Assembly: GCF_041435115.1 (NCBI RefSeq)
Contig: NZ_CP108046.1
Location: forward strand, 9,610,001-9,674,000
Reading direction: 5' to 3'
DNA length: 64,000 bases
From: Streptomyces sp. NBC_00289
GTDB lineage: Bacteria > Actinomycetota > Actinomycetes > Streptomycetales > Streptomycetaceae
The notes beneath the pieces were generated by a model. The model did not search any database. It saw nothing but the letters and a program-made list of their open reading frames with translations, and was not told where the DNA came from. This document shows, piece after piece, positions 27,101 to 33,933 of this stretch (within the stretch, counting starts at the first letter, position 1; each line of letters begins with the position of its first letter). Position numbers and translations under genes: made by a program.

Positions 27101-27494
27101 CCGAGACCGGCGACGTGCCCAGCAGCCCCACGTACGTCCGCTGCGGCACCCCGGCGAACACGCGGTCACCGGCGGCGCGCACCTGTCGATCGGCGGCGGC
27201 CATCCCCCCGGCCCGGAAAGACGCATTGACGTTCACCTGCGCGTCGGGGTCGGCAGCCAGCCGCCGCACTGCCCCGGCCTGCACCGAGCTCCCCGCCACC
27301 GCCGCGAGCGCCGCCAGCACCGTCGCACACAGCAGTACGGTCACCGCGACAGCGGCCAGCACCAGCCCGTGCTGCGTGGCCCGCCTGGCAACGGCGGGAA
27401 GCCGCCGCCTGGCCGGGCGCGGAGCATCCGGGTGTCGCCGCGACGAGGACGTGAAGGCCGTGGCGACCACATGAACCCCCGCAGAATCGAACAT
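24123..27494 (-). CDS. Large FtsX-like ABC transporter permease (proximal)
   Basis: About 1123 residues from the ATG at 27494; the open frame upstream runs antisense through the transposon and is not used. It has the same architecture as the following gene: N-terminal helix (about 40-62), extracytoplasmic domain, helix group with RRRDELALQRARGAGT, second extracytoplasmic domain, and C-terminal helices with RQRRKEFALLRAIGVRSKSLSALL, split here at the coupling helix. It is the first gene of the minus-strand permease operon. The start is less certain than the rest because no strong ribosome-binding site is visible. Confidence 0.85.
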   Translation of the reverse strand: MFDSAGVHVVATAFTSSSRRHPDAPRPARRRLPAVARRATQHGLVLAAVAVTVLLCATVLAALAAVAGSSVQAGAVRRLAADPDAQVNVNASFRAGGMAAADRQVRAAGDRVFAGVPQRTYVGLLGTSPVSVTGIDGVAGPPRGPGGRGLHPVAVQEGGRFAQLVSGRWPVGTADAPAGAFTSLPDVRVATGSTAAVDTAVPDALAKRLGVVPGSTLQVRDAFSRAMTLRITGVFRATGAVGFWPAMAGDLAEGGTADQDLLVVSASALNGSAALNGHLTVHWSMQPGLSRLDAGSLAGLRDRLRAFSGSQSGVSVFRGRQPSLEDLTVASGLPGAIDELTVPVVAARSSLYLPSVMLGVLALATLVLAARQLTVRRRDELALQRARGAGTLRLLRGAAAEWALTCIPAAGVAPFLAGLLHPGGRGNDAWAVVGLTLLVHAAAVLLPVLPSARSRPARGARAAAAQRLGADVALLAVAVLGYLELRRHHSLIADVGTGSASADPVLVLVPTLVAGAAALLLLRLLPLTSLLLDAFGRRSRGLVLALGGWQLSRRAARNAGPVVLMCLAVSVSAFATTALACLGGLASEQAAFTVGADVRISPSADNGYPSSVLGAAYRALPAVTFAAPVTQSTVNLPGGATENLVGTIGGPAPRTPSPVVVGIRLPGRPTALLLDERLRSDGNRAAPSLELTVQDASGLVSAVATRLPAADGARHTVVVPLDVALSGGHPRAYPLTVTAVKVLPQPDVRPARLDLELIRVGARGTADTWAAPLPGGQTWSDGTAHAADATKGACKGQPADSYVPGTPGVCAIVPGGSKVFRTTVSTGIPASRAVGDAFGGLTDSDYATEVGSQVRLVAGPVGGPAPLPVRVNASALRDARLSVGGTTTLDLGGGQVTAHIVGRVDALPGLGRGQGYLIADQRHLATALTLAGVGQEKPAFWWLGSTDSARTAAAAEAQPALGRVTTTARTAVSLQADPFRRGLGRVLELVRYLAPGFAVIAFTVHAVVSTRQRRKEFALLRAIGVRSKSLSALLGAEQLGLALFAVVPGALMGMALASAVLPLVTVDDSGQAPYPPLPQVTPWGTVALTAVATAVAISAVVLALARLLARVDLVRVLRAGEDR

Positions 27495-27843
27495 GTGACG
27501 GTGACGGCGCGCCACAGTCCTACCAGGCGCCCCGCAACGACGCAAGAATCGCTGATCTTGTACTACCTGGGCGGCATCAGAGCGGCGGGAGCCGCCGCCA
27601 CGCTCGCGGGGTCCAACAGCCGTTGCCGGTGCGGGCCGCGGTGTGGACGGCAGGGTCCAGCCGCGCGGCTCACCATTCATCGCGCGGTGAGGTGGCGTGC
27701 TCGCGGCAGACTCAACTTTCTTCGTCGGCAGTACTGTTGACCGACAGCGGCTCCCATGAAACGAAGCTCCTGCGGAGCAGGGCTGGGGAAGCCGGTTCGC
27801 CAGGGCTGACCGGCGTGCGCTGTCCATCGGCCGACACCCGCCG

Positions 27844-27870
27844 CTCACACAGAAACTGATACTGTGTGAG
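27844..27870. promoter_or_regulatory. Palindrome at tnpB start
   Basis: Perfect 9-bp inverted repeat CTCACACAG - 9 nt - CTGTGTGAG ending 2 bases before the GTG of tnpB. The spacer and right arm include GATACT (27858-27863), a fair -10 box that would give a leaderless transcript. The dyad could be an operator or an RNA hairpin limiting TnpB translation. Confidence 0.5.
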
Positions 27871-27872
27871 GT

Positions 27873-29081
27873 GTGACGCAGCAGGTCAAGCGGGCGTTCA
27901 AGTACCGCTTTTACCCCGCCGACGAGCAGGCAGCTGAGCTGTCGCGCACGTTCGGCTGCGTGCGCCTCGTCTTCAACAAGGCGCTGGAGGAGCGCACACG
28001 GGCCTGGTACGGCGAGCAGCGCCGCATCTCCTACGTGGAGTCCTCGGCCGCGCTGACGGAGTGGAAGAAGACCGGGGAGCTGGCCTTTTTGACGGAGGTG
28101 TCCTCGGTCCCGCTGCAGCAGGCGCTGCGTCATCTTCAGACGGCGTTCGGGAACTTCTTCGCCAAGCGCGCGAAGTACCCGCGCTACAAGTCTCGCAAGA
28201 AGTCCCGCGCGTCGGCCGAGTACACCCGCAGCGCCTTCACCTGGCGCGAGGGGCGCCTGACCCTGGCGAAGATGACGCAGCCCCTGGACATCCGCTGGTC
28301 GCGTCCCCTGCCGGAAGGTGCCGAGCCCACGACGGTGACCGTGTCCCGCGACGCGGCGGGTCGCTGGTTCGTGTCCCTGCTGTGCGAGGACACCATCGCC
28401 CCGGCCGCCGCCACCACGGCGGCCGTCGGCCTGGACGCCGGGATCACCTCCCTGGTGACACTGTCCACCGGGGAAAAGGTCGCCAACCCCAAGCATGAGA
28501 GGCGGGATCGCGCGCGGCTGGCCCGCGCGCAGCGGGAGCTGTCGCGCAAGGCGAAGGGCTCGGCGAACCGCGAGAAGGCCCGGCTCAAGGTGGCCCGCGT
28601 GCATGCGCGGATCGCCGACCGGCGCCGTGACTGTCTGCACAAGCTGTCGACTCGACTCGTCCGTGAGAACCAAACGGTCGTGATCGAGGACCTGAGTGTC
28701 CGCAACTTGCTGAAGAACGGCACGCTCGCACGCGCCATCAGTGACGCGGCCTGGATGCAATTGCGTTCCATGCTGGAGTACAAGTGCGCCTGGTACGGGC
28801 GCGAGTTCGTCGTGATCGACCGCTTCTTCCCCAGCAGCAAGCTGTGCGGGGACTGCGGTACGGTCGCGGCGAAGCTGCCGCTGAACGTCCGCGAGTGGAC
28901 GTGTGCCTGCGGCGCGGTGCATGACCGCGACGTGAACGCGGCGCGCAACATCCTGGCCGCCGGGCTGGCGGCGTCTGCCTGTGGAGACGGTGTAAGACCT
29001 CAACGGGAGTCCTCCCGGACGGGGCGGTCGTCGGTGAAGCAGGAATCCCAGCGGGCGACCGCTGGAATCCCCCGCATCTAG
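27873..29081 (+). CDS. tnpB: TnpB RNA-guided endonuclease
   Basis: A 402-residue TnpB of the IS200/IS605 group, full length. N-terminal HTH_OrfB domain (KRAFKYRFYPADEQ, then VRLVFNKALEER). The RuvC nuclease triad is intact: Asp188 in GLDAGITSL, Glu272 in IEDLSV and Asp353 in DRDVNAARNI. The zinc finger between RuvC II and III has Cys325, Cys328, Cys344 and Cys346. TnpB proteins use an omega-RNA from the element's 3' end to cut DNA beside a short target-adjacent motif, which preserves the element at its donor site. Starts with GTG at 27873. The C-terminal residues overlap the omega-RNA region. No TnpA in the window. Confidence 0.95.
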   Translation: MTQQVKRAFKYRFYPADEQAAELSRTFGCVRLVFNKALEERTRAWYGEQRRISYVESSAALTEWKKTGELAFLTEVSSVPLQQALRHLQTAFGNFFAKRAKYPRYKSRKKSRASAEYTRSAFTWREGRLTLAKMTQPLDIRWSRPLPEGAEPTTVTVSRDAAGRWFVSLLCEDTIAPAAATTAAVGLDAGITSLVTLSTGEKVANPKHERRDRARLARAQRELSRKAKGSANREKARLKVARVHARIADRRRDCLHKLSTRLVRENQTVVIEDLSVRNLLKNGTLARAISDAAWMQLRSMLEYKCAWYGREFVVIDRFFPSSKLCGDCGTVAAKLPLNVREWTCACGAVHDRDVNAARNILAAGLAASACGDGVRPQRESSRTGRSSVKQESQRATAGIPRI

Positions 29082-29099
29082 GCGGGGGAGGAAGTCAAG
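28990..29099 (+). ncRNA. Predicted omega-RNA (reRNA) scaffold
   Basis: The 3' end of tnpB and the bases after it form two adjacent perfect hairpins. One is CCAGCGG-GCGA-CCGCTGG at 29048-29065. The other is an 8-bp stem TCCCCCGC/GCGGGGGA at 29068-29089 whose loop contains the tnpB stop codon. They are followed by GGAAGTCAA. This is the standard layout of TnpB guide RNAs, with the guide copied from DNA just past the element (from about 29100). The 5' limit is a guess. Confidence 0.6.
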
Positions 29100-29462
29100 G
29101 TGTACCTCGACGGCGCCCGGAACGTGCGGATGGACAGAACCACTCTGCGGGAGCTGTCCGAGTACGGGTATCTCGACGAGTTCAGCCGCTGGGTCGCCGC
29201 CGTTCCGGCCGCCCTGGCCAGGGAACACGGCTGCGCCGCCCTGGTGTACGGCAACCGTATCCACGCCAGGATCAACCAGATCGGCCCCTACGGGTCGAGC
29301 TGGCACCTTCCGGACACCCATGTCCAAGTCCGCACCGTGCACCGCGACCTGCGCATGAGCCCCGCCTTCTCGCTCACTTTCGACGTCACAGGCCGGCTCT
29401 TCCCCCGGCTTGTCTTCCACGACTGGGTGCCCGACGCCCTCGCCCGCGCGCGGCGGAGCTGA
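29100..29462 (+). CDS. Hypothetical protein at transposon right end
   Basis: Up to 120 residues from a GTG at 29100, or 110 from the ATG at 29130. The sequence is protein-like throughout (SEYGYLDEFSRWVAAVPAAL; HVQVRTVHRDLRMSP; LVFHDWVPDALARARR). No signal peptide, no recognised domain. The frame begins exactly where the TnpB element ends, so the gene may have lost its 5' end to the insertion, or the start may be intact at 29130. It also lies in the predicted guide segment of the omega-RNA. Confidence 0.55.
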   Translation: MYLDGARNVRMDRTTLRELSEYGYLDEFSRWVAAVPAALAREHGCAALVYGNRIHARINQIGPYGSSWHLPDTHVQVRTVHRDLRMSPAFSLTFDVTGRLFPRLVFHDWVPDALARARRS

Positions 29463-29672
29463 CTTCCAACCCGAAGACCGAGGCCTCAGTGGTGCTGGCG
29501 CCCGTCCCGCCGTAGTCGGACCTCGGGAAGGCGGGGGAGGGGCCGGGGTCCGGTGTGGGTGGAGGCGCAGGTTCCGCTGCTTCACCGGGCCCCAGCTGCA
29601 GGCCTGGTGCCCATGAAGGTGTCAGTTACACCGTTTTTCACCGGATGGGGTGTTGTGGTGGTGCACATGGCT

Positions 29673-29701
29673 GCGGGCCCCGGATGTTGCCCGGGGCCCG
29701 C
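29673..29701. terminator. Bidirectional hairpin terminator
   Basis: An 11-bp perfect GC stem GCGGGCCCCGG / CCGGGGCCCGC with a 7-nt loop, between the convergent genes ending at 29462 and 29727. No T tract, as usual in Streptomyces. Confidence 0.75.
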
Positions 29702-29726
29702 GATGTGGTGTGTGCCGGTTGCTGGG

Positions 29727-29897
29727 TTACCAGCGATACCAGCGGCCCTTGCGGCCGCCGGTGTCCACCGACCGCATGACGAAGCCCAGCAGCCAGACCA
29801 CCAGCACGATCACGGCGATCCACCACAGTGCCTTCAGGGCGAAACCCGCACCGAAGAGAACCAGAGCCAGCAGCAGAACGAGAAGCAGGGGAACCAT
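29727..29897 (-). CDS. Small hydrophobic membrane protein
   Basis: 56 residues from the ATG at 29897, which has a strong GGAGGT ribosome-binding site 8 nt upstream; the longer frame from 29918 lacks one. Two hydrophobic segments (MVPLLLVLLLALVLFG and WWIAVIVLVVWLLGFVM) are joined by a short basic turn, then a charged tail RSVDTGGRKGRWYRW. It resembles the small hydrophobic (lmo0937/DUF5670-like) proteins common in Streptomyces, often linked to stress or osmotic responses. Specific function unknown. Confidence 0.75.
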   Translation of the reverse strand: MVPLLLVLLLALVLFGAGFALKALWWIAVIVLVVWLLGFVMRSVDTGGRKGRWYRW

Positions 29898-30148
29898 AGT
29901 TATCAACCTCCGAGGCATCTGATGCCCGGCCGATCACAGAACACGCGGCGGATTTCCCTTGTTTCTCCACCAGTCCTACGGGCACTCGACGGGCTTTCGG
30001 CTTCCCCGAGCCGACCGGAGGATCCGTCCCACCTCCCGCCGAACGCCCGGGCCCCCGTACTGGAGGGGGACCTGTGAGGCAACCTCGCCGTTTCACGAGT
30101 GTGGCGTACGTCACGGGAACTCACTGTGCTGAACGAGCAGTTGCAGAC

Positions 30149-30793
30149 GTGACCACAGATATGCGAACTCGGATACGGGCCGGGGATCCGGACGCCTTTG
30201 CGGAACTCTTCGACGGCTGTGCCCGCTCGGTGTACAACCACGCCTTCAGGCTGACCGCCGACTGGTCCGCGGCCGAGGACATCATGGCGACGACCTTCAT
30301 GGAGGCCTGGCGGCGTCGTGCGGCGGTCGAGGCCGAAGGGGGTTCGTTGCGGCCCTGGTTGCTGGGCATCGCCACCAACGTCGCCCGCTCCCAGTACCGC
30401 AGCAACCGGCGCTACCGGAACGCGGCCAGTGCCGCGGCCGCCGCGAACGCCGCGGAGGAGTACGTCGAGGACCACGCCGAGGAGACCGCCGGACGCCTGG
30501 ACGACCGGCGCCGGATCAGCGCCACGCTGACCGCCCTCAGCGCGCTCAAGCCCGCCGAACGCGAGGTCCTGACGCTGTGTCTGTGCGAGGGCATGGAGTA
30601 CGCCGAAGCCGCCCGCGCCCTCGGCATCCCCGTCGGCACCGTCCGCTCCCGGCTGTCGCGTGCCCGCGGCAGGCTGCGCAAACTCGCCGACGTCGAACTG
30701 CTCCGAAACAAACGGGAACTCACCACCCCAGACCGGCAGATAACAGGTGATCGCGGATACGTGATCCGGTCCGCACAGGAAGGAAACCGATGA
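30149..30793 (+). CDS. ECF-type RNA polymerase sigma factor
   Basis: 214 residues from the GTG at 30149. Region 2 (about 5-75) has AFAELFDGCARSVYNHAFRLT and AAEDIMATTFMEAWRRR. Region 4 (about 135-190) has LSALKPAEREVLTLCLCEGMEYAEAARALGIPVGTVRSRLSRARGRL, split here at the HTH. The frame is open from a GTG at 30074 with a stronger GGAGGGGGA site, which would add 25 residues; the shorter start fits ECF length better. It overlaps the next gene by four bases (ATGA), so the pair is translationally coupled, as with a sigma factor and its membrane regulator. Confidence 0.88.
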   Translation: MTTDMRTRIRAGDPDAFAELFDGCARSVYNHAFRLTADWSAAEDIMATTFMEAWRRRAAVEAEGGSLRPWLLGIATNVARSQYRSNRRYRNAASAAAAANAAEEYVEDHAEETAGRLDDRRRISATLTALSALKPAEREVLTLCLCEGMEYAEAARALGIPVGTVRSRLSRARGRLRKLADVELLRNKRELTTPDRQITGDRGYVIRSAQEGNR

Positions 30794-31866
30794 ACGCCAG
30801 CCCCTCCCAGCCGCATCCGGCTGAGTGGACGGAGACCCAGCGACTTCTGCCCTCCGTCGAGCGGGATCTGCCGGCGGGCCGCCACCAGTTCCACAAGGAG
30901 CAGATGATGGCCCAGATCCACGAAGACCTCCGCACCGACCGCACCAACGCCCGCCCGGCCCTCGCGGCGCGGCGCCGCAACCCGTTCCTGCGCCGCGCGA
31001 TCCTGGTGCCCGCGGGCGCCTTCGCCCTGGCCGGCGCGGTCGTGGCCGGTTTCGCCCTGTCCGGCGGCAACTCGGAGGGTGGCACGGCCGCCCTGGCCAC
31101 CGGTCCCGCTCTGACCACCCGGATCGGCGTCGCCGACCCCAAGGGCGCCCCCCAGTTGCTCGACCGCATCTCGCTTGCCGCCGCCGACACCTCCGAACCC
31201 GCGGTGCACGACGGCCAGTTCACCTACATCGCCTCGAAGGTGGCCAGCACCTACCCCAAGACCGTCGACGGCAAGACCACGATCGTCAGCCAGGAACTGC
31301 ACGACCGTCGGGTCTGGATGTCCCTCGACGGAAAGGACGGCTGGCTGATCGAAGCGGGGGAGACGAGCGACGAGGGCATGACCCTGGCCGGGCCGAACCC
31401 GGTGGCCGGGGCGTACAACGCCTTGGCCGAGCTGCCCACCGACCCCGACGCGCTGCTGCGGCGGATCTACCAGGAGTCCGACTCCAACCGGGACCCCGAA
31501 GTGCCTCGCGACCAGGCGGCCTTCGTCGCCATCGGCGATCTGCTGAACGAGAGCTACCCGCCCGCCGACCTGAACGCCGCCCTGTACAAGGCCGCGGCCA
31601 AGATCCCCGGGGTCGTCACGGTGGACGACGCGGTCGACGCCGTGGGCCGTCACGGGATCGCGGTGGCGCGGCAGAACGACACCGACGGCCAGCGCACCGA
31701 GTGGATCTTCGACAGGAAGACCCTGGAGCTGCTCGGCGAGCGCACCGTGCAGGTCAAGGCCGACAAGGACGGGGAGTTCAAGGCCGGCACCGTGATGTCC
31801 ACCAGCGCGATCACCCAGCGCGCCGTCGTCGACGGCAACAAGGAGGCGCCCGGGAAGGCGAGTTGA
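30790..31866 (+). CDS. CU044_5270 family membrane protein (sigma-factor partner)
   Basis: A 358-residue protein. N-terminal cytosolic part (about 1-70) with the segment LLPSVERDLPAGRHQFHKEQMM typical of the CU044_5270 family (split at the proline). One transmembrane helix follows (about 72-92, AILVPAGAFALAGAVVAGF). The large exported domain (about 100-358) has beta-rich repeats (TYIASKVASTY; RRVWMSLDGKDGWLIEAGET). Genes of this family usually follow an ECF sigma factor and are suspected anti-sigma-like sensors. Overlap with the sigma gene supports this. Confidence 0.85.
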   Translation: MNASPSQPHPAEWTETQRLLPSVERDLPAGRHQFHKEQMMAQIHEDLRTDRTNARPALAARRRNPFLRRAILVPAGAFALAGAVVAGFALSGGNSEGGTAALATGPALTTRIGVADPKGAPQLLDRISLAAADTSEPAVHDGQFTYIASKVASTYPKTVDGKTTIVSQELHDRRVWMSLDGKDGWLIEAGETSDEGMTLAGPNPVAGAYNALAELPTDPDALLRRIYQESDSNRDPEVPRDQAAFVAIGDLLNESYPPADLNAALYKAAAKIPGVVTVDDAVDAVGRHGIAVARQNDTDGQRTEWIFDRKTLELLGERTVQVKADKDGEFKAGTVMSTSAITQRAVVDGNKEAPGKAS

Positions 31867-31955
31867 CATGCGCGTCGTCGGCGGCGCTGTGAGGCGGCGC
31901 TGTCGGAGGTGGATGTCGCCGTACGTCGCGAACCGGCGGTAAGACACTCGGTGGG

Positions 31956-32015
31956 CGCGGGGCCGACCCCGCCTGGTCCCTGCACGTGCCGGGACCAGGC
32001 GGGGTCGGCCCCGCG
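31956..32015. terminator. Very long perfect palindromic terminator
   Basis: A 25-bp perfect stem (31956-31980 and 31991-32015) beginning CGCGGGGCCGACC, with a 10-nt loop that itself contains GCACGTGC. It lies between the convergent genes ending at 31866 and 32270. It probably stops transcription from both sides. The rest of 31867-32269 shows no gene. Confidence 0.8.
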
Positions 32016-32269
32016 TCCTGGCGGTTGCCGAGCCGCTCGCCCACCTCGTGTACGCGGTCCGCGAGGAGGAGTTCCCGGACGGCATCATGAGCCGTCCGAG
32101 CGGCCGTGCCGCAGGGGAGACCGGGCGACGGTGACCCGCGGGGCCGTGCGCTGCGTGGAACGCCTCAGCCCCTGCTTCCCCCGACAGGGCGCAGGTACGG
32201 GGCTGGCCGGTCCGAACCCCAGGCGGATCGGCCACCCCGGTGGGGCACGCGCGTGCGCCCACCCCTCTC

Positions 32270-33724
32270 TCACGCCTCCGCGGGCTCCGCGTCCGGGGTC
32301 GGCGCGGTGAGGTATTCCTCGGTGATCTCCTTCGGCGCGAACGGCCACACCTTCTCGAAGCGCGCCCACAGCGCGTACGCCACGATGCCGAGGGCCAGCC
32401 AGGCCAGCGACCATTCGATGGGATGGCGGCCGGGGGAGTTCTTGTCGGCATAGCCGTAGATCACCAGCCAGCCGACCAGGGCGACCAGGCTGGGCACGGG
32501 GTAGAGCCACATCTTGTACGGGCGGCGCAGGGTCGGCTGTCGCCTGCGCAGGACCGTCACGGCGGCGATCTGGGCCAGTGCCTGCACGAGGATCATCACC
32601 GTGGTGAGGAGCTGGATCAGCGTCGCCAGGTCGGTGTGGCGGCCGATGAGGAAGCCGATCGCCGTCACCACGCCCATGGTGGCCAGGCCCAGCATGGGGA
32701 AGCGGTGCTTGGGATGGAGTTTGGCGTACGGGCGGAAGAAGACCCGTTCTCGGGCGGCGTCGTAGGGCACCCGGGAGCCGCCGAGCAGACCGGTGAACAC
32801 GGAGGCGAAGGCGGTGATCAGGATGAGCACCGTGACCGTGTCGGCTGCGCCCTTGCCCCAGGTCTTCTCCAGGACCGCGGAGGCGACGGAGGTGGACGCG
32901 ATGTCGTTCGGGTCCGTCATCCGGTGCCAGTCGATGACGCCGAGCGTGCCGATCTGCAGAAGCAGGTAGATCGTCATGATGCCGAGGATCGAGTAGATGA
33001 TGGAGCGCGGCAGCGTACGGCCCGGGTCCTTGATCTCGGCGCCCATGTAGGCGGTCGTGTTGTAGCCGAGGTAGTCGTAGATGCCGATCGTCAGGCCCGC
33101 GGCGAAGCCCAGCCAGAAGTGGTTGCTGGTGAGGTCGAAGGCGTGCGCCGGGTAGGTGAAGGCCAGGTCCGCGCTGAAGTCGGTGGCCGCGGCCACGATC
33201 ACCAGAAGGACCGAGGTGATCATGACGGCCCACATCACGGCCGTGATCCTGGCGATGTGCTCGATGCCCCGCCACAGCAGGGCGATCACCAGGACGATCA
33301 TGCCGAGGCCCACGAGGTCGCCGGTCGTCTCTCCCATGTCCGGTGCGAGATAGCCGAGGTACTGGACGAAGCCGACCACACCGGTGGACATGATCAGCGG
33401 GATGAAGAGCATCGCCGTCCAGACGAAGAGGAACGGCATCAGCCGCCCCGTTCGGTACTGGAAGGCCTGGCGCAGATAGACGTAACTGCCGCCGGAGCCG
33501 GGCATCGCGGCACCCAGTTCGGCCCAGATCAGGCCGTCGGCGAGGGCCAGGAGCGCGCCGGCGATGAAGCCGATCACCGCCTGCGGGCCGCCGAACGCGG
33601 CGACCATCAGCGGTATCGTGACGAACGGCCCGATACCGCACATCTGGCTCATGTTGATCGCAGTCGCCTGGAACAGGCCGACACGGCGGACGAAGCCACC
33701 CTCTGGTGGCGGGCTACCGGACAT
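32270..33724 (-). CDS. APC family amino-acid permease
   Basis: A 484-residue transporter with about 12 helices of the LeuT-like APC fold. The first helix has GLFQATAINMSQMCGIGPFVTIP, with the unwound GIGPF substrate site. Helix 6 region has IGIYDYLGYNTTAYMGAEIKDP. The ATG at 33724 has a perfect AGGAGG site; the frame to 33778 is not needed. It imports an amino acid, polyamine or similar amine using proton symport or exchange. It is divergent from the ROK regulator (33934), whose operator-like site lies between them, so it may belong to the amino-sugar regulon with the GH2 enzyme. Confidence 0.9.
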   Translation of the reverse strand: MSGSPPPEGGFVRRVGLFQATAINMSQMCGIGPFVTIPLMVAAFGGPQAVIGFIAGALLALADGLIWAELGAAMPGSGGSYVYLRQAFQYRTGRLMPFLFVWTAMLFIPLIMSTGVVGFVQYLGYLAPDMGETTGDLVGLGMIVLVIALLWRGIEHIARITAVMWAVMITSVLLVIVAAATDFSADLAFTYPAHAFDLTSNHFWLGFAAGLTIGIYDYLGYNTTAYMGAEIKDPGRTLPRSIIYSILGIMTIYLLLQIGTLGVIDWHRMTDPNDIASTSVASAVLEKTWGKGAADTVTVLILITAFASVFTGLLGGSRVPYDAARERVFFRPYAKLHPKHRFPMLGLATMGVVTAIGFLIGRHTDLATLIQLLTTVMILVQALAQIAAVTVLRRRQPTLRRPYKMWLYPVPSLVALVGWLVIYGYADKNSPGRHPIEWSLAWLALGIVAYALWARFEKVWPFAPKEITEEYLTAPTPDAEPAEA

Positions 33725-33891
33725 GGGTCCTCCTGAAGCGGGACGCGGGGAGATGTACGACGTGCCGACCGGCGCCACTCGGCGGCCGACGGATCAAGGG
33801 CGGCGGGTATCCGGCCGACGCTGGGCTCCCCTTGGCTCGCCCGGCGAGGCTGAGAGCCTGTACTTGGGCACAAACTCTCGCTTGGGCGATA

Positions 33892-33910
33892 AAGTTAAGG
33901 AGCCTTACTA
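33892..33910. promoter_or_regulatory. Predicted ROK operator, site 1
   Basis: AAGTTAAGGAGCCTTACTA, an imperfect dyad 24 bases ahead of the ROK start codon. It matches, in reverse orientation, the site at 35196-35216 upstream of the GH2 gene. The two together suggest autoregulation plus control of the enzyme. Confidence 0.5.
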
Positions 33911-33933
33911 GATGCGTCAAGAGGGTGTCCCGT

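Larger units (their letters stand above)
27766..29099 (+). mobile_element. IS200/IS605-group TnpB-only element
   Basis: This element encodes TnpB without a TnpA transposase. A small hairpin GCTCC-TGC-GGAGC at 27766-27778 is a candidate left-end structure. Two stacked hairpins at 29048-29089 followed by GGAAGTCAA form a typical right end. The exact left boundary is not certain. It lies between the large permease operon and a small hypothetical gene whose reading frame begins immediately at the right end. Without TnpA it would need help in trans to move. Confidence 0.7.

Noticed and set aside
27740..27766. TTGAC at 27737-27741 as target-adjacent motif of the TnpB element
   Set aside because: The left end of the element cannot be fixed from one copy, so the motif is not claimed.
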